A stretch of DNA of 64,000 nt from Agrococcus casei LMG 22410 (GTDB lineage: Bacteria; Actinomycetota; Actinomycetes; Actinomycetales; Microbacteriaceae). Below the pieces are notes generated by a model, which saw nothing but the letters and a program-made list of their open reading frames with translations, was not told the DNA's origin and ran no database searches. Of the stretch, positions 26,021 through 35,061 are shown piece by piece. The stretch lies in contig NZ_FUHU01000044.1 of NCBI RefSeq assembly GCF_900163565.1, positions 146,119 through 210,118 of the forward strand, in the 5' to 3' direction. Positions within the stretch are counted from its first letter, which is position 1. Every line of letters starts with the position of its first letter. Position numbers and translations under genes: made by a program.

Positions 26021-26716
26021 CTAGAGCTTGCTGACCTGGCCGAATCCGAGCTCCACAGGAGTCTCGCGCTCGAACAGGGAGACGAGGACGGTGAGCTTGC
26101 CGCTCGCGGGCTGGATCTCGGAGATCGTGCCCGGGAAGCCTGCGAACGAGCCCTCCGTGATGGTGATGGTCTCACCGATTTCGTAGTCGACCTCGGCCAC
26201 GATGGGCTGGGCCGCGACACTGCTGTCGTCTGCGCGCTCTGCTTCGGCGATCTCGGCGTCTGCGAGCGGCTTGAGCATGTTGAACGCCTCGTTGAAGCGC
26301 AGCGGTGCGGGGTTGTGGGCGTTGCCCACGAAGCCGGTGACGCCAGGCGTGTGACGGACGATCGACCAGGTGTCTTCGTTGAGCTCCATGCGAACCAGCA
26401 CGTAGCCGGGAACACGGACGCGGGTGACGCGCTTGCCGACGCCGTTCTTGACCTCGAGCACGTCTTCGGTCGGAACCTGAATCTCGTGGACGCCTTCGAC
26501 CTGCATGTTCTCAGCGCGGCTGGCGATGTTGGCCTTGACCTTCTTCTCGTAGCCGGCGTACGAGTGGATGACGTACCACTTGCCAGGCTTGAGGCGCAGC
26601 TCGCGCTTGAACTCGGCGTAGGGGTCGACAGCGGGCTCAGCCGACTCTTCAGTTTCGGTGAGGTTGTCGAGCGCCTTGTTCAGCTCGTTGTTGAGGTCAT
26701 TGACGTTGTCTGCCAC
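26021..26716 (-). CDS. nusG: Transcription termination/antitermination factor NusG
   Basis: 231 residues. A variable acidic N-terminal extension of about 45 residues, as in other actinobacteria, precedes the NGN domain ([43 protein letters not shown]) and a C-terminal KOW domain ([21 protein letters not shown]). It couples RNA polymerase to ribosome and Rho. Co-transcribed downstream of secE (36-base gap). Confidence 0.97.
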   Translation of the reverse strand: MADNVNDLNNELNKALDNLTETEESAEPAVDPYAEFKRELRLKPGKWYVIHSYAGYEKKVKANIASRAENMQVEGVHEIQVPTEDVLEVKNGVGKRVTRVRVPGYVLVRMELNEDTWSIVRHTPGVTGFVGNAHNPAPLRFNEAFNMLKPLADAEIAEAERADDSSVAAQPIVAEVDYEIGETITITEGSFAGFPGTISEIQPASGKLTVLVSLFERETPVELGFGQVSKL

Positions 26717-26752
26717 TGATTCTGCCTTCTCAAATCGTTGAACTCGCGGATG

Positions 26753-27001
26753 CTAGTTCAGGACCACGCCATTGCCGAAGAGGTTGGCCATGATCCATGC
26801 CGAGAGCGCATCGAGGCCGAACACGAACAGCATCATCAGGGCGACGAACACGAGAACCACCGTGGTGTAGCTGATCAGCTCGCGCTTCGTGGGAGTGACC
26901 ACCTTCGAGAGTTCAGCGAACACCTCTTTGATGAAGGTGACGACCGCGACAAAGGGGTTGCGTGCCTTGTTTCGCTTCTGCACGCTTGCTTTCTCTGCCA
27001 C
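26753..27001 (-). CDS. secE: Preprotein translocase subunit SecE
   Basis: 82 residues with one clear C-terminal membrane helix (VVLVFVALMMLFVFGLDALSAWIM) and the conserved amphipathic EVFAELSKVVTPTKRELISYT segment that clamps SecY. Small single-helix form usual in Gram-positives. It is first of the secE-nusG-rplK-rplA block and follows tRNA-Trp. Confidence 0.96.
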   Translation of the reverse strand: MAEKASVQKRNKARNPFVAVVTFIKEVFAELSKVVTPTKRELISYTTVVLVFVALMMLFVFGLDALSAWIMANLFGNGVVLN

Positions 27002-27078
27002 GAGGCACCTTTCCTTAGCTCTTCGGACCTGCGGACCTGCTCTGAGCCCGGCACTGTCGCATTCGCGACTGCACTCGC

Positions 27079-27150
27079 AGGGCGGACAGGACTCGAACCT
27101 GCAACCTGCGGTTTTGGAGACCGCTGCGCTACCAATTGCGCCACCGCCCT
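27079..27150 (-). tRNA. tRNA-Trp (anticodon CCA)
   Basis: 72-nucleotide cloverleaf on the reverse strand. The acceptor stem AGGGCGG pairs with CCGCCCT; the D arm is GCGC-loop-GCGC; the anticodon stem GCGGT/ACCGC encloses CTCCAAA with anticodon CCA; the T arm GCAGG/CCTGT encloses TTCGAGT. CCA is not encoded. It precedes secE, the usual arrangement in related actinobacteria. Confidence 0.96.
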
Positions 27151-27330
27151 AGGCTGGGTGAACGACATCTGCACCATCTGCCACACCCGCAGAACTTCGC
27201 TCTTTGGGCATAGGAAATGATGGCGGATATCAACCACCATCGGACAACTATACGCGCATCCCGTACTGCATGTCCAACTCTGACTCGCCCGCGTGCTGAC
27301 AGCGCATGCTCCGGTGGTTAGTCTGGTGTC

Positions 27331-28521
27331 GTGAATCGAATCTCAGCACACATCGCCGCAATCAACGAGTCCGCAACGCTCAAGGTCGACGCAAAGGCCA
27401 AGGCACTAAAGGCAGAGGGCAAAGACGTCATCTCCTTCGCAGCCGGCGAGCCCGACTTCGCGACCCCCGAGAACATCGTCGACGCAGCTCGACGCGCACT
27501 CGACGACCCCAAGAACTTCCGCTACACCCAAGCCGCGGGCCTCCCCCTGCTGCGCGAGGCGATCGCCGAGAAGACCAGGCGCGACTCCGGCCTCGAGGTC
27601 GACCCCTCGCAGGTGCTGGTGACCAACGGCGGCAAGCAGTCGGTCTACCAAGCGTTCCAGACGATCCTCGATCCCGGCGACGAAGTCATCGTCCCCACCC
27701 CCTACTGGACCACGTACCCCGAGGCGATCGGCTTCACGGGCGCCAAGCAGGTCGACGTCTTCGCCGGCAGCGACCAGGGCTACCTCGTCACGGTCGACCA
27801 GCTCGAGGCCGCGCGCACTCCGCAGACCAAGGCGCTGCTCATGGTCACGCCCTCGAACCCGACCGGCGCCGTCTACTCGGCCGAGCAGGTTCGCGAGATC
27901 GGCCAGTGGGCACTCGAGCACGGCCTCTGGGTCATCGCCGACGAGATCTACCAGAACCTCACCTACGACGGCGTCCGCGCTGTCTCGGTCACCGAGGCGG
28001 TCCCCGAGCTCGCTGACCGCACCCTGCTGCTGAACGGCGTCGCGAAGACCTACGCGATGACCGGCTGGCGCGTCGGCTGGACGGTCGGCCCCGCAGACGC
28101 CATCAAGGCGGCCGCAAACCTGCAGTCGCACCTGACCTCGAACGTCAACAACATCGCCCAGATCGCCGCTGCCGAGGCCCTCACCGGCCCGCAGGATGCA
28201 GTGCAAGACATGCTGACCGCCTTCGACCGCCGCCGCAAGACGATCGTCGAGGCCCTCGCGAGCATCCCGGGCGTCTCTGTTCCGACCCCCGAGGGCGCGT
28301 TCTACGCGTACGCCGACGTGAACGGGCTGCTGGGCAAGGAGTGGAGCGGCGTCACCCCCACGACCTCGCTCGAGCTGGCCGACCTCGTGCTCGACAAGGC
28401 GCTCGTGGCGGCGGTTCCCGGCGAGGCGTTCGGCCCCAGCGGCTACCTGCGCTTCTCGTACGCTCTCGGCGACGACCAGCTGGCAGAGGGCATGAGCCGC
28501 CTCAAGCAGCTCTTCAGCTGA
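27331..28521 (+). CDS. Pyridoxal-phosphate aminotransferase, class I (aspartate aminotransferase-like)
   Basis: 396 residues, GTG start. Fold type I aminotransferase of the AspAT-Ib group: [53 protein letters not shown], the Schiff-base lysine in [17 protein letters not shown], and the carboxylate-binding Arg in LRFSYALG. Typical length. It probably transaminates aspartate and related amino acids. It is divergent from the tRNA-Trp/secE block. Confidence 0.92.
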   Translation: MNRISAHIAAINESATLKVDAKAKALKAEGKDVISFAAGEPDFATPENIVDAARRALDDPKNFRYTQAAGLPLLREAIAEKTRRDSGLEVDPSQVLVTNGGKQSVYQAFQTILDPGDEVIVPTPYWTTYPEAIGFTGAKQVDVFAGSDQGYLVTVDQLEAARTPQTKALLMVTPSNPTGAVYSAEQVREIGQWALEHGLWVIADEIYQNLTYDGVRAVSVTEAVPELADRTLLLNGVAKTYAMTGWRVGWTVGPADAIKAAANLQSHLTSNVNNIAQIAAAEALTGPQDAVQDMLTAFDRRRKTIVEALASIPGVSVPTPEGAFYAYADVNGLLGKEWSGVTPTTSLELADLVLDKALVAAVPGEAFGPSGYLRFSYALGDDQLAEGMSRLKQLFS

Positions 28522-28601
28522 CCCTGCATTCCGGCTGACGCTGCATTCCCGTCAACCGATCGGCTGATCCGCCGAACGGTGCGCCGCCGCATGCTTGAGT
28601 C

Positions 28602-29471
28602 ATGCAACCGGCAATACAGGTCAAGAGCCTCACCAAGAAGTACGGCGATCACACGGTCGTCGACGATGTCAGCTTCGAGATCGAGCAGGGCGAGACGTTC
28701 GCGCTGCTCGGCCCGAACGGCGCAGGCAAGTCGACGACCGTCGAGACACTCGAGGGCTATCGCAAGCCCACCTCAGGCGACGTGCGCGTGCTCGGCACCG
28801 ACCCGCTGCGCGGCGGCCTCTCGTGGCGCAGCCGCATCGGCGTCGTGGCGCAGTCGCTCGGCTCCGAGACGATGCTCACGACGCGCGAGCTGCTCTCGCA
28901 TGCCGCGCGGGTGTTTCCGACTCCTCGAAGCGTCGACGAGGTGCTCGAGATCGTCGGCCTCAGCGAGCACGCCGGCAAGCTGACGCGCAAGCTCTCGGGC
29001 GGCCAGAAGCGCCGCGTCGACCTGGCGCTCGGCATCATGGGCAGGCCAGAGGTGCTCTTCCTCGACGAGCCGACCACGGGCCTCGACCCCGAAGTGCGCC
29101 GTCAGATCTGGGATCTCATCGACGACCTCTCAGACCAGGGCACGACCGTGCTCCTCACGACGCACTACCTCGACGAAGCCGAGCAGCTCGCACGTCGCGC
29201 GGGCGTCATCATCGGCGGAAAACTGGTCACGGTCGATGCTGTCGACCGCATAGGAGGGGCGGATGCGCGAGTGCCGGTCGTGAGGTGGCAGGAAGGCGGC
29301 CGCGTGCACGAGGAGCGAACCGAGCATCCGACCTCCCTTGTCGCCCGACTGGCTGAGGAACGGGGCGAACTCGCCCGGCTCGAGGTCATCAGGCCGACCC
29401 TCGAGACCATCTACCTCGGCATGCTGCGCGAGCACGGAAGCCACGACATGCTGCAGGAGGCAACATCATGA
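28602..29471 (+). CDS. ABC-2 type exporter ATP-binding protein (DrrA-like)
   Basis: 289 residues with one nucleotide-binding domain: Walker A GPNGAGKST, signature LSGGQKRRVDLALG, Walker B LFLDEPTTGLDPE and His in TTHYLDEAEQLARR. A C-terminal DrrA-like extension of about 80 residues follows. It drives the ABC-2 permease encoded by the overlapping next gene. The two are followed by a sensor kinase and regulator on the same strand, so the four genes look like a self-regulated drug or peptide efflux operon. Confidence 0.9.
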   Translation: MQPAIQVKSLTKKYGDHTVVDDVSFEIEQGETFALLGPNGAGKSTTVETLEGYRKPTSGDVRVLGTDPLRGGLSWRSRIGVVAQSLGSETMLTTRELLSHAARVFPTPRSVDEVLEIVGLSEHAGKLTRKLSGGQKRRVDLALGIMGRPEVLFLDEPTTGLDPEVRRQIWDLIDDLSDQGTTVLLTTHYLDEAEQLARRAGVIIGGKLVTVDAVDRIGGADARVPVVRWQEGGRVHEERTEHPTSLVARLAEERGELARLEVIRPTLETIYLGMLREHGSHDMLQEATS

Positions 29472-30340
29472 GCACTGCAGCGAACACCGCGATGCACACC
29501 GTCACACCTGTGACCGGCCTGGATCGCACGCTGCCACCGGGCCACACGCTGCGGGTCGGCATCGACCGCATCCGTCTCGAACTGCTCGAGTACGTTCGCC
29601 GCGTCGACAACATGATCTTCACGTTCGCGTTTCCGATCATGCTGCTGCTGATCTTCGCGAGCGCATTCGGCAGCGCCGACCCCGTGCAGACACCGGAGGG
29701 CGAGATCGATCCGGCAGCCATGATGCTGCCGGCGATGCTGGCGGCCGGCGTGCTGCTCTCGGGCACGCAGAACCTCGGCATCGGCGTCGCGATCGAGAAG
29801 TGGGACGGCACGCTGCGCCGCTTCTCAGCCATGCCGATTCCCGTCGCGAGCTACTTCATCGGCAAGTTCGGCCAGGTGCTCGTGACCTCGATCGTGCAGA
29901 CGGCGGCACTGCTGGCCGTCGGCATCGGCGTCTTCGGCTTCGAGCTGCCGCAGTCGGGCGAGCAGTGGGGCGTGTTCGGCTGGGCCTACGGGCTCGGGCT
30001 GCTGTGCTGCTCGATGCTGGGGCTCGCACTCGCGCAGCTTCCGCGATCGGTGAACTCCGCATCCGCCATCGTGATTCCCGTCGTGCTGCTGCTGCAGTTC
30101 ATCTCGGGCATCTACCTCACGATCACGATGCTGCCAGAATGGCTGATCCAGATCGCCAACGTGTTTCCGGTCGCGTGGCTGGCACACGCCATGCGCTTCG
30201 CCTTCATGCCCGACGCCGCGAGGTTCGCCGAGCTGAACCAGGAGTGGGATCTCGGCACGGCGCTCCTGATGCTCGCGGCCTGGACGGTCGTCGGCACCGC
30301 GATCGCGCTCTTCACGTTCCGCTGGGTCAAGCGAAGCTGA
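29468..30340 (+). CDS. ABC-2 type exporter permease
   Basis: 290 residues with six membrane helices of the ABC-2 transporter family: FTFAFPIMLLLIFASAFGSA first, then LPAMLAAGVLLSGTQNLGIG, the VTSIVQTAALLAVGIGVF helix, and IVIPVVLLLQFISGIYLT. Overlaps the ATPase gene by four bases (ATGA). The substrate is not known. The downstream two-component genes may sense the exported compound or envelope damage. Confidence 0.88.
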   Translation: MSTAANTAMHTVTPVTGLDRTLPPGHTLRVGIDRIRLELLEYVRRVDNMIFTFAFPIMLLLIFASAFGSADPVQTPEGEIDPAAMMLPAMLAAGVLLSGTQNLGIGVAIEKWDGTLRRFSAMPIPVASYFIGKFGQVLVTSIVQTAALLAVGIGVFGFELPQSGEQWGVFGWAYGLGLLCCSMLGLALAQLPRSVNSASAIVIPVVLLLQFISGIYLTITMLPEWLIQIANVFPVAWLAHAMRFAFMPDAARFAELNQEWDLGTALLMLAAWTVVGTAIALFTFRWVKRS

Positions 30341-30353
30341 CCCCTGCCAGACT

Positions 30354-31541
30354 GTGAGCATGCACACCGAGTCGACCGCGGAGGAGACCGACGGCACCCG
30401 CATCTGGCACTGGGCAGTGCTGGTGCTGGGGCCTGCGACCTCCGCCGTCGCCGTCTGGATGCTGTGGCTCGAAGCCGGCGAAGGCCCGCTCACGACGCTG
30501 CAGTGGGCGCAGGGCATCTTCACGATCGTCGCCCCGCTCGCCGTGATCGCCCTGTGGCTGTGGGTGCGCCCTCGCGTGGCCGAGCGGCCTGCGGCGCACC
30601 TTCCGCTCATGATCCTCATGACCGTCACGCTCGGCGTGAGCACCTGGACCCAGCCGGGTCTCGCGGGCGCCATGAGCTTCATCATGCCGCTCGCCTGGCT
30701 CGCCACCCCGACCAATCGCGCGGCGATCATCTGGAGCGGCGTGCTGGTCGCCGCAGCCGGCACGGGCATGATGGCCAGCGGCTTCACCTCGCCGGGCTAC
30801 GCGATCTTCACCGTGATCTTCAGCGTCGGGCTGAGCGCTGCGATCGGGCTCTCGATCTCGAAGCTGCACGAGCAGGTGCTCGAGCGCGAGCAGCTGGTTC
30901 GCGAACTGCAGCAGAAGCAGGACGAGATCGTCGCACTCGGCTCTGAGCGTGCCGCCGAAGCCGAGCGGGCTGCCGTGCTGCGCGACGTGCACGATGCCGT
31001 GACCCAGAATCTCACCGCGATCGTCATGCAGTCGCGGCTGCCGAACCACGACCCTGCGCTCATCGAAGAGCTCGCGAGCGAAGCCCTCGAAGAGACGCGA
31101 GCGCTGCTGCTGAAGGCGACCCCCTCGCAGCTCGACAGCGGGCTTCCGGCCGCGCTGCAGCGTCTGGCCGACCGGTTCGAGCGCGAGGCATCCGTGACCG
31201 TGACGACCAGAATCGAGCCCCTCCGACTCGGCCTCGAATCCGAGATCGTGCTGCTGCGCGTCTGCCAGGAGCTGCTCGCCAACGTGCGAAAGCACGCACA
31301 GGCCAGCAGCGTCGAAGTCACCCTCGAAGCCGCGGGCGGCTCCGTCTCGCTCGCCGTCGTCGACGACGGGCGCGGCATCGACGAGGCAAGAACCGCGAGC
31401 ACAGCGGATGCGCGGGGCCTGCGCGGCATCCACGAGCGCGTGCAGGCGGTCGGCGGCACGGTCGAGGTGGCCTCCTCCGGCGGAACAGCCGTCACCGTTC
31501 GACTGCCGGCCGAGACCAGCGCGCAGGAGGCGCGGGCATGA
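30354..31541 (+). CDS. Sensor histidine kinase, DesK/NarL-partner type
   Basis: 395 residues from GTG 30354 (ATG 30360 is also possible). Five to six N-terminal membrane helices (about 20-168), then a coiled coil (LHEQVLEREQLVRELQQKQDE) and a HisKA_3 box LRDVHDAVTQNL with phospho-acceptor H213. The HATPase domain carries ELLANVRKHAQAS, VVDDGRGIDE and GLRGIHERVQAVGG. Typical partner of a NarL/LuxR regulator, which follows and overlaps by four bases. The multi-helix sensor suggests detection in the membrane. Confidence 0.9.
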   Translation: MSMHTESTAEETDGTRIWHWAVLVLGPATSAVAVWMLWLEAGEGPLTTLQWAQGIFTIVAPLAVIALWLWVRPRVAERPAAHLPLMILMTVTLGVSTWTQPGLAGAMSFIMPLAWLATPTNRAAIIWSGVLVAAAGTGMMASGFTSPGYAIFTVIFSVGLSAAIGLSISKLHEQVLEREQLVRELQQKQDEIVALGSERAAEAERAAVLRDVHDAVTQNLTAIVMQSRLPNHDPALIEELASEALEETRALLLKATPSQLDSGLPAALQRLADRFEREASVTVTTRIEPLRLGLESEIVLLRVCQELLANVRKHAQASSVEVTLEAAGGSVSLAVVDDGRGIDEARTASTADARGLRGIHERVQAVGGTVEVASSGGTAVTVRLPAETSAQEARA

Positions 31542-32161
31542 CCGATCCCATTCGCGTCATCGTCGCCGACGACCACCCCGTGATCCTCGGCGGGCTCGTG
31601 AGCATGCTCGAATCCGACCCCGGCATCTCCGTCGTCGCCACGGCGGCCGACGGCGCGGCGCTCGTCGCGGCGACCCGGCAGCACGCGTGCGATGTGGTCG
31701 TCACAGACCTGCGGATGCCCGGCACGGGCGGCGCAGACGCGACCCGGCAGATTCGGCGGGCCGCGCATCCGCCCCGTGTGCTGATCCTGACCACCTACGA
31801 CTCCCCCGCCGACGTGATGCAGGCGGTCGAGGCAGGTGCAAGCGGCTACCTGCTGAAGGCGGCTCAGCCCCGCGAGATCCTGGCGGCGGTGCGCGCAGTC
31901 GCCCGCGGCGAGCGCGCCATGTCACCTGCCGTCGCGCAGCGGCTGTCGCAGCTGCAGGATTCCGAGCAGCTGACCGCCCGCGAGGTGCAGGTGCTGCGCC
32001 TCATGCGCGCCGGCGGCACCAACGCGAGCATCGGAGCAGAGCTCGGCATCGGCGCGGCCACCGTCAAGACGCACGTGCAGCACATCTTCGACAAGCTCGG
32101 GGTGCGCGACCGCACGAGCGCCGTCGCGACCGGCATCGATCTCGGCCTGCTGAGCGCCTGA
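31538..32161 (+). CDS. NarL/LuxR-family response regulator
   Basis: 207 residues. The receiver domain has DD11-12, phospho-acceptor D57 in VVVTDLRMPG, the Thr in LILTTYD and a Lys in LLKAAQPRE. A LuxR-type helix-turn-helix (LTAREVQVLRLMRAGGTNASIGAELGI, residues about 148-195) follows. It is the partner of the overlapping kinase and last gene of the exporter operon, which it probably regulates. The convergent murB gene ends four bases later. Confidence 0.93.
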   Translation: MTDPIRVIVADDHPVILGGLVSMLESDPGISVVATAADGAALVAATRQHACDVVVTDLRMPGTGGADATRQIRRAAHPPRVLILTTYDSPADVMQAVEAGASGYLLKAAQPREILAAVRAVARGERAMSPAVAQRLSQLQDSEQLTAREVQVLRLMRAGGTNASIGAELGIGAATVKTHVQHIFDKLGVRDRTSAVATGIDLGLLSA

Positions 32162-32165
32162 GGAT

Positions 32166-33218
32166 TCAGATCTCGAGGCCGACGAGCACCGGCTCGTTCA
32201 CCAGCTGCACGCCGAACTCACTGAGCACTCTGATCTGCACGTAGCGCGCCAGCTCGGCGACCTCCTCGCCCGTTGCACCGCCGGTGTTGGTGATGGCCAG
32301 GGTGTGCTTCGACGAGATCGCGGCACGGCCGGTGCCGAGGCTGAAGCCCTTCTCGATGCCCGCACGCTCGATCAGCCACGCGGCCGAGAGCTTGAAGGCC
32401 TCGGTTTCGCCGCCATCGGCTCGAGTCTTGGGGGCAGCCGCAAATCGCGGCGCGTCTTCTGGCAGCGAGTGCGTGAACGCCTTCGAGACGATCGGGTTCG
32501 TGAAGAACGAGCCGGCCGAGACCGAGTCGGGGTCGTCAGAGAGCACCATGCCCTTGGATGCGCGAAGCTCGAGCACCGATCGGCGCACGTCCGCAAGGGG
32601 TCGCCGGTCGCCGGTCTCTGCCCCGAGGCTCGTCGCCAGCTGCCCGTATCGAATCGGCGCGGACTGCCCGTCGGCCTTGCGCAGCCGCAGCTCGACCGAG
32701 AGCACGAGACCCGTGAGGCTGCCGCTCTTGATGGCGCTGTTGCGGTACTCGAGCTCGAGGTCAGCCGCCTCGAGCCGCTGCACCTCCAGCGTCTCTGCGC
32801 TCAGGAACTCGACGGCAACCAGGGTCTCGGCGACTTCCTGCCCGTATGCGCCGATGTTCTGAATGGGTGCCGCCCCGACCGAGCCGGGTATCCCGGACAT
32901 CGCCTCGATGCCTGACCAGCCGCGCTCGACCGACATGGCGACCAGGTCGTCCCACGTCTCGCCTGCCTGCGCGCGCACCGTGACGGCGTCGTCGGTCTCA
33001 TCGAGCACCTCGAAGCCGCGCGTGCGCATGAGCAGCGCTGTTCCGGCGAACGGGTCGTCGCTCGCGACCGTGTTGCTGCCGCCGCCCAGCACGATGAACT
33101 CAGCACCGGTTCTGACCAGCCGCTCGTAGGCCTCTGCGGCCTGCTGCGCACTCTCGGCCTCGACGAGGTCGGCGATCTCGCCTCCGACCCGCATCGTCGT
33201 CAGGTCAGACAGCCTCAT
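32166..33218 (-). CDS. murB: UDP-N-acetylmuramate dehydrogenase
   Basis: 350 residues from ATG 33218, which overlaps the upstream MaoC stop. FAD-binding motif FIVLGGGSNTVASD, substrate loop SGIEAMSGIPGSVGAAPIQNIGAYGQE, the catalytic serine in SAGSFFTNP and the final NEPVLVGLEI with the catalytic Glu. NADPH-dependent reduction of enolpyruvyl-UDP-GlcNAc in peptidoglycan synthesis, cytoplasmic. Its long form is usual for actinobacteria, and so is its place after the two MaoC genes. Confidence 0.96.
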   Translation of the reverse strand: MRLSDLTTMRVGGEIADLVEAESAQQAAEAYERLVRTGAEFIVLGGGSNTVASDDPFAGTALLMRTRGFEVLDETDDAVTVRAQAGETWDDLVAMSVERGWSGIEAMSGIPGSVGAAPIQNIGAYGQEVAETLVAVEFLSAETLEVQRLEAADLELEYRNSAIKSGSLTGLVLSVELRLRKADGQSAPIRYGQLATSLGAETGDRRPLADVRRSVLELRASKGMVLSDDPDSVSAGSFFTNPIVSKAFTHSLPEDAPRFAAAPKTRADGGETEAFKLSAAWLIERAGIEKGFSLGTGRAAISSKHTLAITNTGGATGEEVAELARYVQIRVLSEFGVQLVNEPVLVGLEI

Positions 33219-33625
33219 GCGGCGCGAACGATCGCCTGGGACTTTCCGAGCACGGTCTGCTCGCCCAGCGTGACCTTGAGATCGATGCGCCACAGGCCTT
33301 CGCCGAGGTCTTTGGCCACAGTCGCGGTGATGTGCACGTCGGCCCCGGCCTCGGTGTCGACGGGCACCGGTCGCGTGAAGCGCACCTGGTAGTCGACGAT
33401 GCGCCCGGGGTCGCCGAAGAAGTCGACCACCGGCTGGATCGCCGTGCCCATCGTGAGCATGCCGTGTGCCAGCACGCCCGGAAGCCCCACCTGCTGCGCG
33501 ACGTCGTCGCGGTAGTGGATCGCGTTGAAGTCACCGGATGCGCCGGCGTACCGCACGAGCGAGTCGCGCGAGAAGTGCGCGTCGTATTTGGCGATGACCT
33601 GGCCTTCTGAGAGTGCGAAGCTCAC
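33215..33625 (-). CDS. MaoC-family (R)-hydratase, HadB-like
   Basis: 136 residues, single hotdog fold. It has the hydratase-2 catalytic pattern D...H in SGDFNAIHYRDDVAQQVGLPGVLAHGMLTMG (Asp about 32, His about 37). It resembles HadB, one half of the mycobacterial (3R)-hydroxyacyl-ACP dehydratase; non-mycolate actinobacteria also carry this pair. Overlaps the HadA-like gene and murB by four bases each, so the three form one coupled operon. Confidence 0.88.
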   Translation of the reverse strand: MSFALSEGQVIAKYDAHFSRDSLVRYAGASGDFNAIHYRDDVAQQVGLPGVLAHGMLTMGTAIQPVVDFFGDPGRIVDYQVRFTRPVPVDTEAGADVHITATVAKDLGEGLWRIDLKVTLGEQTVLGKSQAIVRAA

Positions 33626-34068
33626 GAGTCTCCTCCGACCACGAGTGTTGCGAACGAGGCGGCGACCTTCTCGCCGGCCGCGTCGAAGATGTCTGCCTCA
33701 GTCGTGACCATCGCGTTGCCGCCGAGCGCGCGAACGCCTGCGACCTTGAACTGCACCGTGAGCTCGTCGCCTGCGACGATCGGACGCTCGAAGGCGAAGC
33801 GCTGGTCTCCGTGCACGACGCGCGTCAGCTCGATGCCTGCGCTCTCGTCAGCCAGCAGCTGGTCGAGGCCGCGCTGCTGCACGACGATCGTGAAGGTCGG
33901 GGGTGCGACGAGATCGTCGTAGCCCGCCTCGTTCGCTGCCGCCACGTCGAAGTGCACGGGGTTCGTCGCCTGCACAGCATGCGCGAACTCCCGAATCTTC
34001 TCGCGACCGACCAAGTACGGCTCAGTCGGCGGATACACCTTGCCTGCAAGTTCTGGATTCACTGCCAC
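33622..34068 (-). CDS. MaoC-like N-terminal dehydratase, HadA/FAS1-like
   Basis: 148 residues, hotdog fold without the hydratase-2 catalytic dyad; it starts MAVNPELAGKVYPPTEPYLVGREKIREFA, the typical beginning of HadA-like proteins, and has LVAPPTFTIVV. By family it pairs with the HadB-like subunit, giving substrate specificity to the dehydratase heterodimer. First gene of the hadA-hadB-murB unit. Confidence 0.86.
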   Translation of the reverse strand: MAVNPELAGKVYPPTEPYLVGREKIREFAHAVQATNPVHFDVAAANEAGYDDLVAPPTFTIVVQQRGLDQLLADESAGIELTRVVHGDQRFAFERPIVAGDELTVQFKVAGVRALGGNAMVTTEADIFDAAGEKVAASFATLVVGGDS

Positions 34069-34104
34069 GCCTCCAGTCTATGCGTCGGCTCTCTTGGCGT
34101 CGGC

Positions 34105-34344
34105 TCAGCCGTTGGGCGGCCGCTTGATGTCACCGCGGATGAGTCGCTTGCGCAGCCAGAAGATCATCGGGATCATCAGCAGCGCGAACGCGAGCAGCAC
34201 ATAGGCGATCAGCTCGTCAGCAGTGAAGTAGAAGTACACGGCTAAGCCGAACACCACGAGCGTCGAGGTCGACATCGCGCCCGCGATGAGGTTGGCGGCG
34301 CGAACGCGCTGCTCTGGGGTCTGGGGCCCTGCCTCGTTGGTCAT
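34105..34344 (-). CDS. Small membrane protein with two helices
   Basis: 79 residues from ATG 34344; the frame is open upstream, overlapping the dehydrogenase fragment's 3' end. Two hydrophobic helices (AGAMSTSTLVVFGLAVYFYF and LIAYVLLAFALLMIPMIFWL) precede a basic C-terminal tail (RKRLIRGDIKRPPNG). No known family. It lies 10 bases downstream of the broken dehydrogenase gene and was probably once in its operon. Confidence 0.6.
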   Translation of the reverse strand: MTNEAGPQTPEQRVRAANLIAGAMSTSTLVVFGLAVYFYFTADELIAYVLLAFALLMIPMIFWLRKRLIRGDIKRPPNG

Positions 34345-34354
34345 GATTCCTCGC

Positions 34355-35036
34355 TCAGTAGCCGCGCTCGGGGCTGACGACGCCGTCGAGGCTCTCGCCA
34401 GCCGCACGCCTGCGGATGTTCTCGACGAACCGGTCGCTCAGCAGTTCGACGACCTGCACCTCGGTGTCAGCGGTATGCGGTGTGATGATCGCGCGCGGCT
34501 CGCTCCAGAGCGCGTGCCCTGCAGGCAGCGGCTCGGGGTAGGTCACATCGAGCCCCGCACCGAAGATCTCGTCGTTCTGCAGGGCGGCGACCAGCGCATC
34601 CGTGTGGATGATGGGCCCGCGTGCGATGTTGACCACCACTGCGCTGTTCGGCATGGCCTTGAACGCCTCGGCATTCACGATGCCGCGCGTCTCGTCGTTC
34701 AGCGCCGACGCCAGGAACAGCACGTCGGTCTCGGGCAGCAGCCCAGCGAACTCGCTCGTCGGCACGGTGCGGTCGGCACCGGGCATGGGCGTCGACGAGT
34801 GACGCACAGCGGTCACGGTGCAGCCGAACGGCTCGATGAGGCGCGCATACTCCTCTGCGATGCCGCCGCCGCCCAGGATCGTGACCCGCTTGCCGTAGAG
34901 CATCTCGCCGGTCTGCACGGAATCCCATTCGGATGCGCGAGCGCGGCGGTGCAGGTCGTTCATCAGCGCCAGCGTGAGCGCCAGGCCGTGCTGTGCGACA
35001 GGCTTCGAGTAGGCGCCCTTGGCGCTCGTGAACATC
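34355..35036 (-). pseudogene. D-2-hydroxyacid dehydrogenase, 5' part lost at island junction
   Basis: About 227 recognisable residues of the C-terminal two thirds. From TSAKGAYSKPVAQHGLALTL the frame shows a NAD-binding motif with extra glycine (GGGGIAEEYARLIEP), catalytic Arg in NIARGPIIHTDAL, Glu in DVTYPEPLP and His in IITPHTAD. The N-terminal third is missing: upstream of about 35036 the frame reads into the promoter of a serine integrase. Full-length relatives are about 300-320 residues, and this one cannot be functional as it stands. It marks the chromosomal integration site of the island. Confidence 0.85.
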
Positions 35037-35061
35037 TCTCCTCTAAGACTAGGGTAGAGAC
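35030..35061. other. Island left boundary (attL/attR-like junction)
   Basis: Within these bases dehydrogenase coding similarity ends and the integrase leader begins. Large serine integrases usually sit beside their att site, so the crossover should be in this stretch. The partner junction, which should carry the dehydrogenase 5' third, is not in the window. The exact core dinucleotide cannot be named. Confidence 0.65.
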
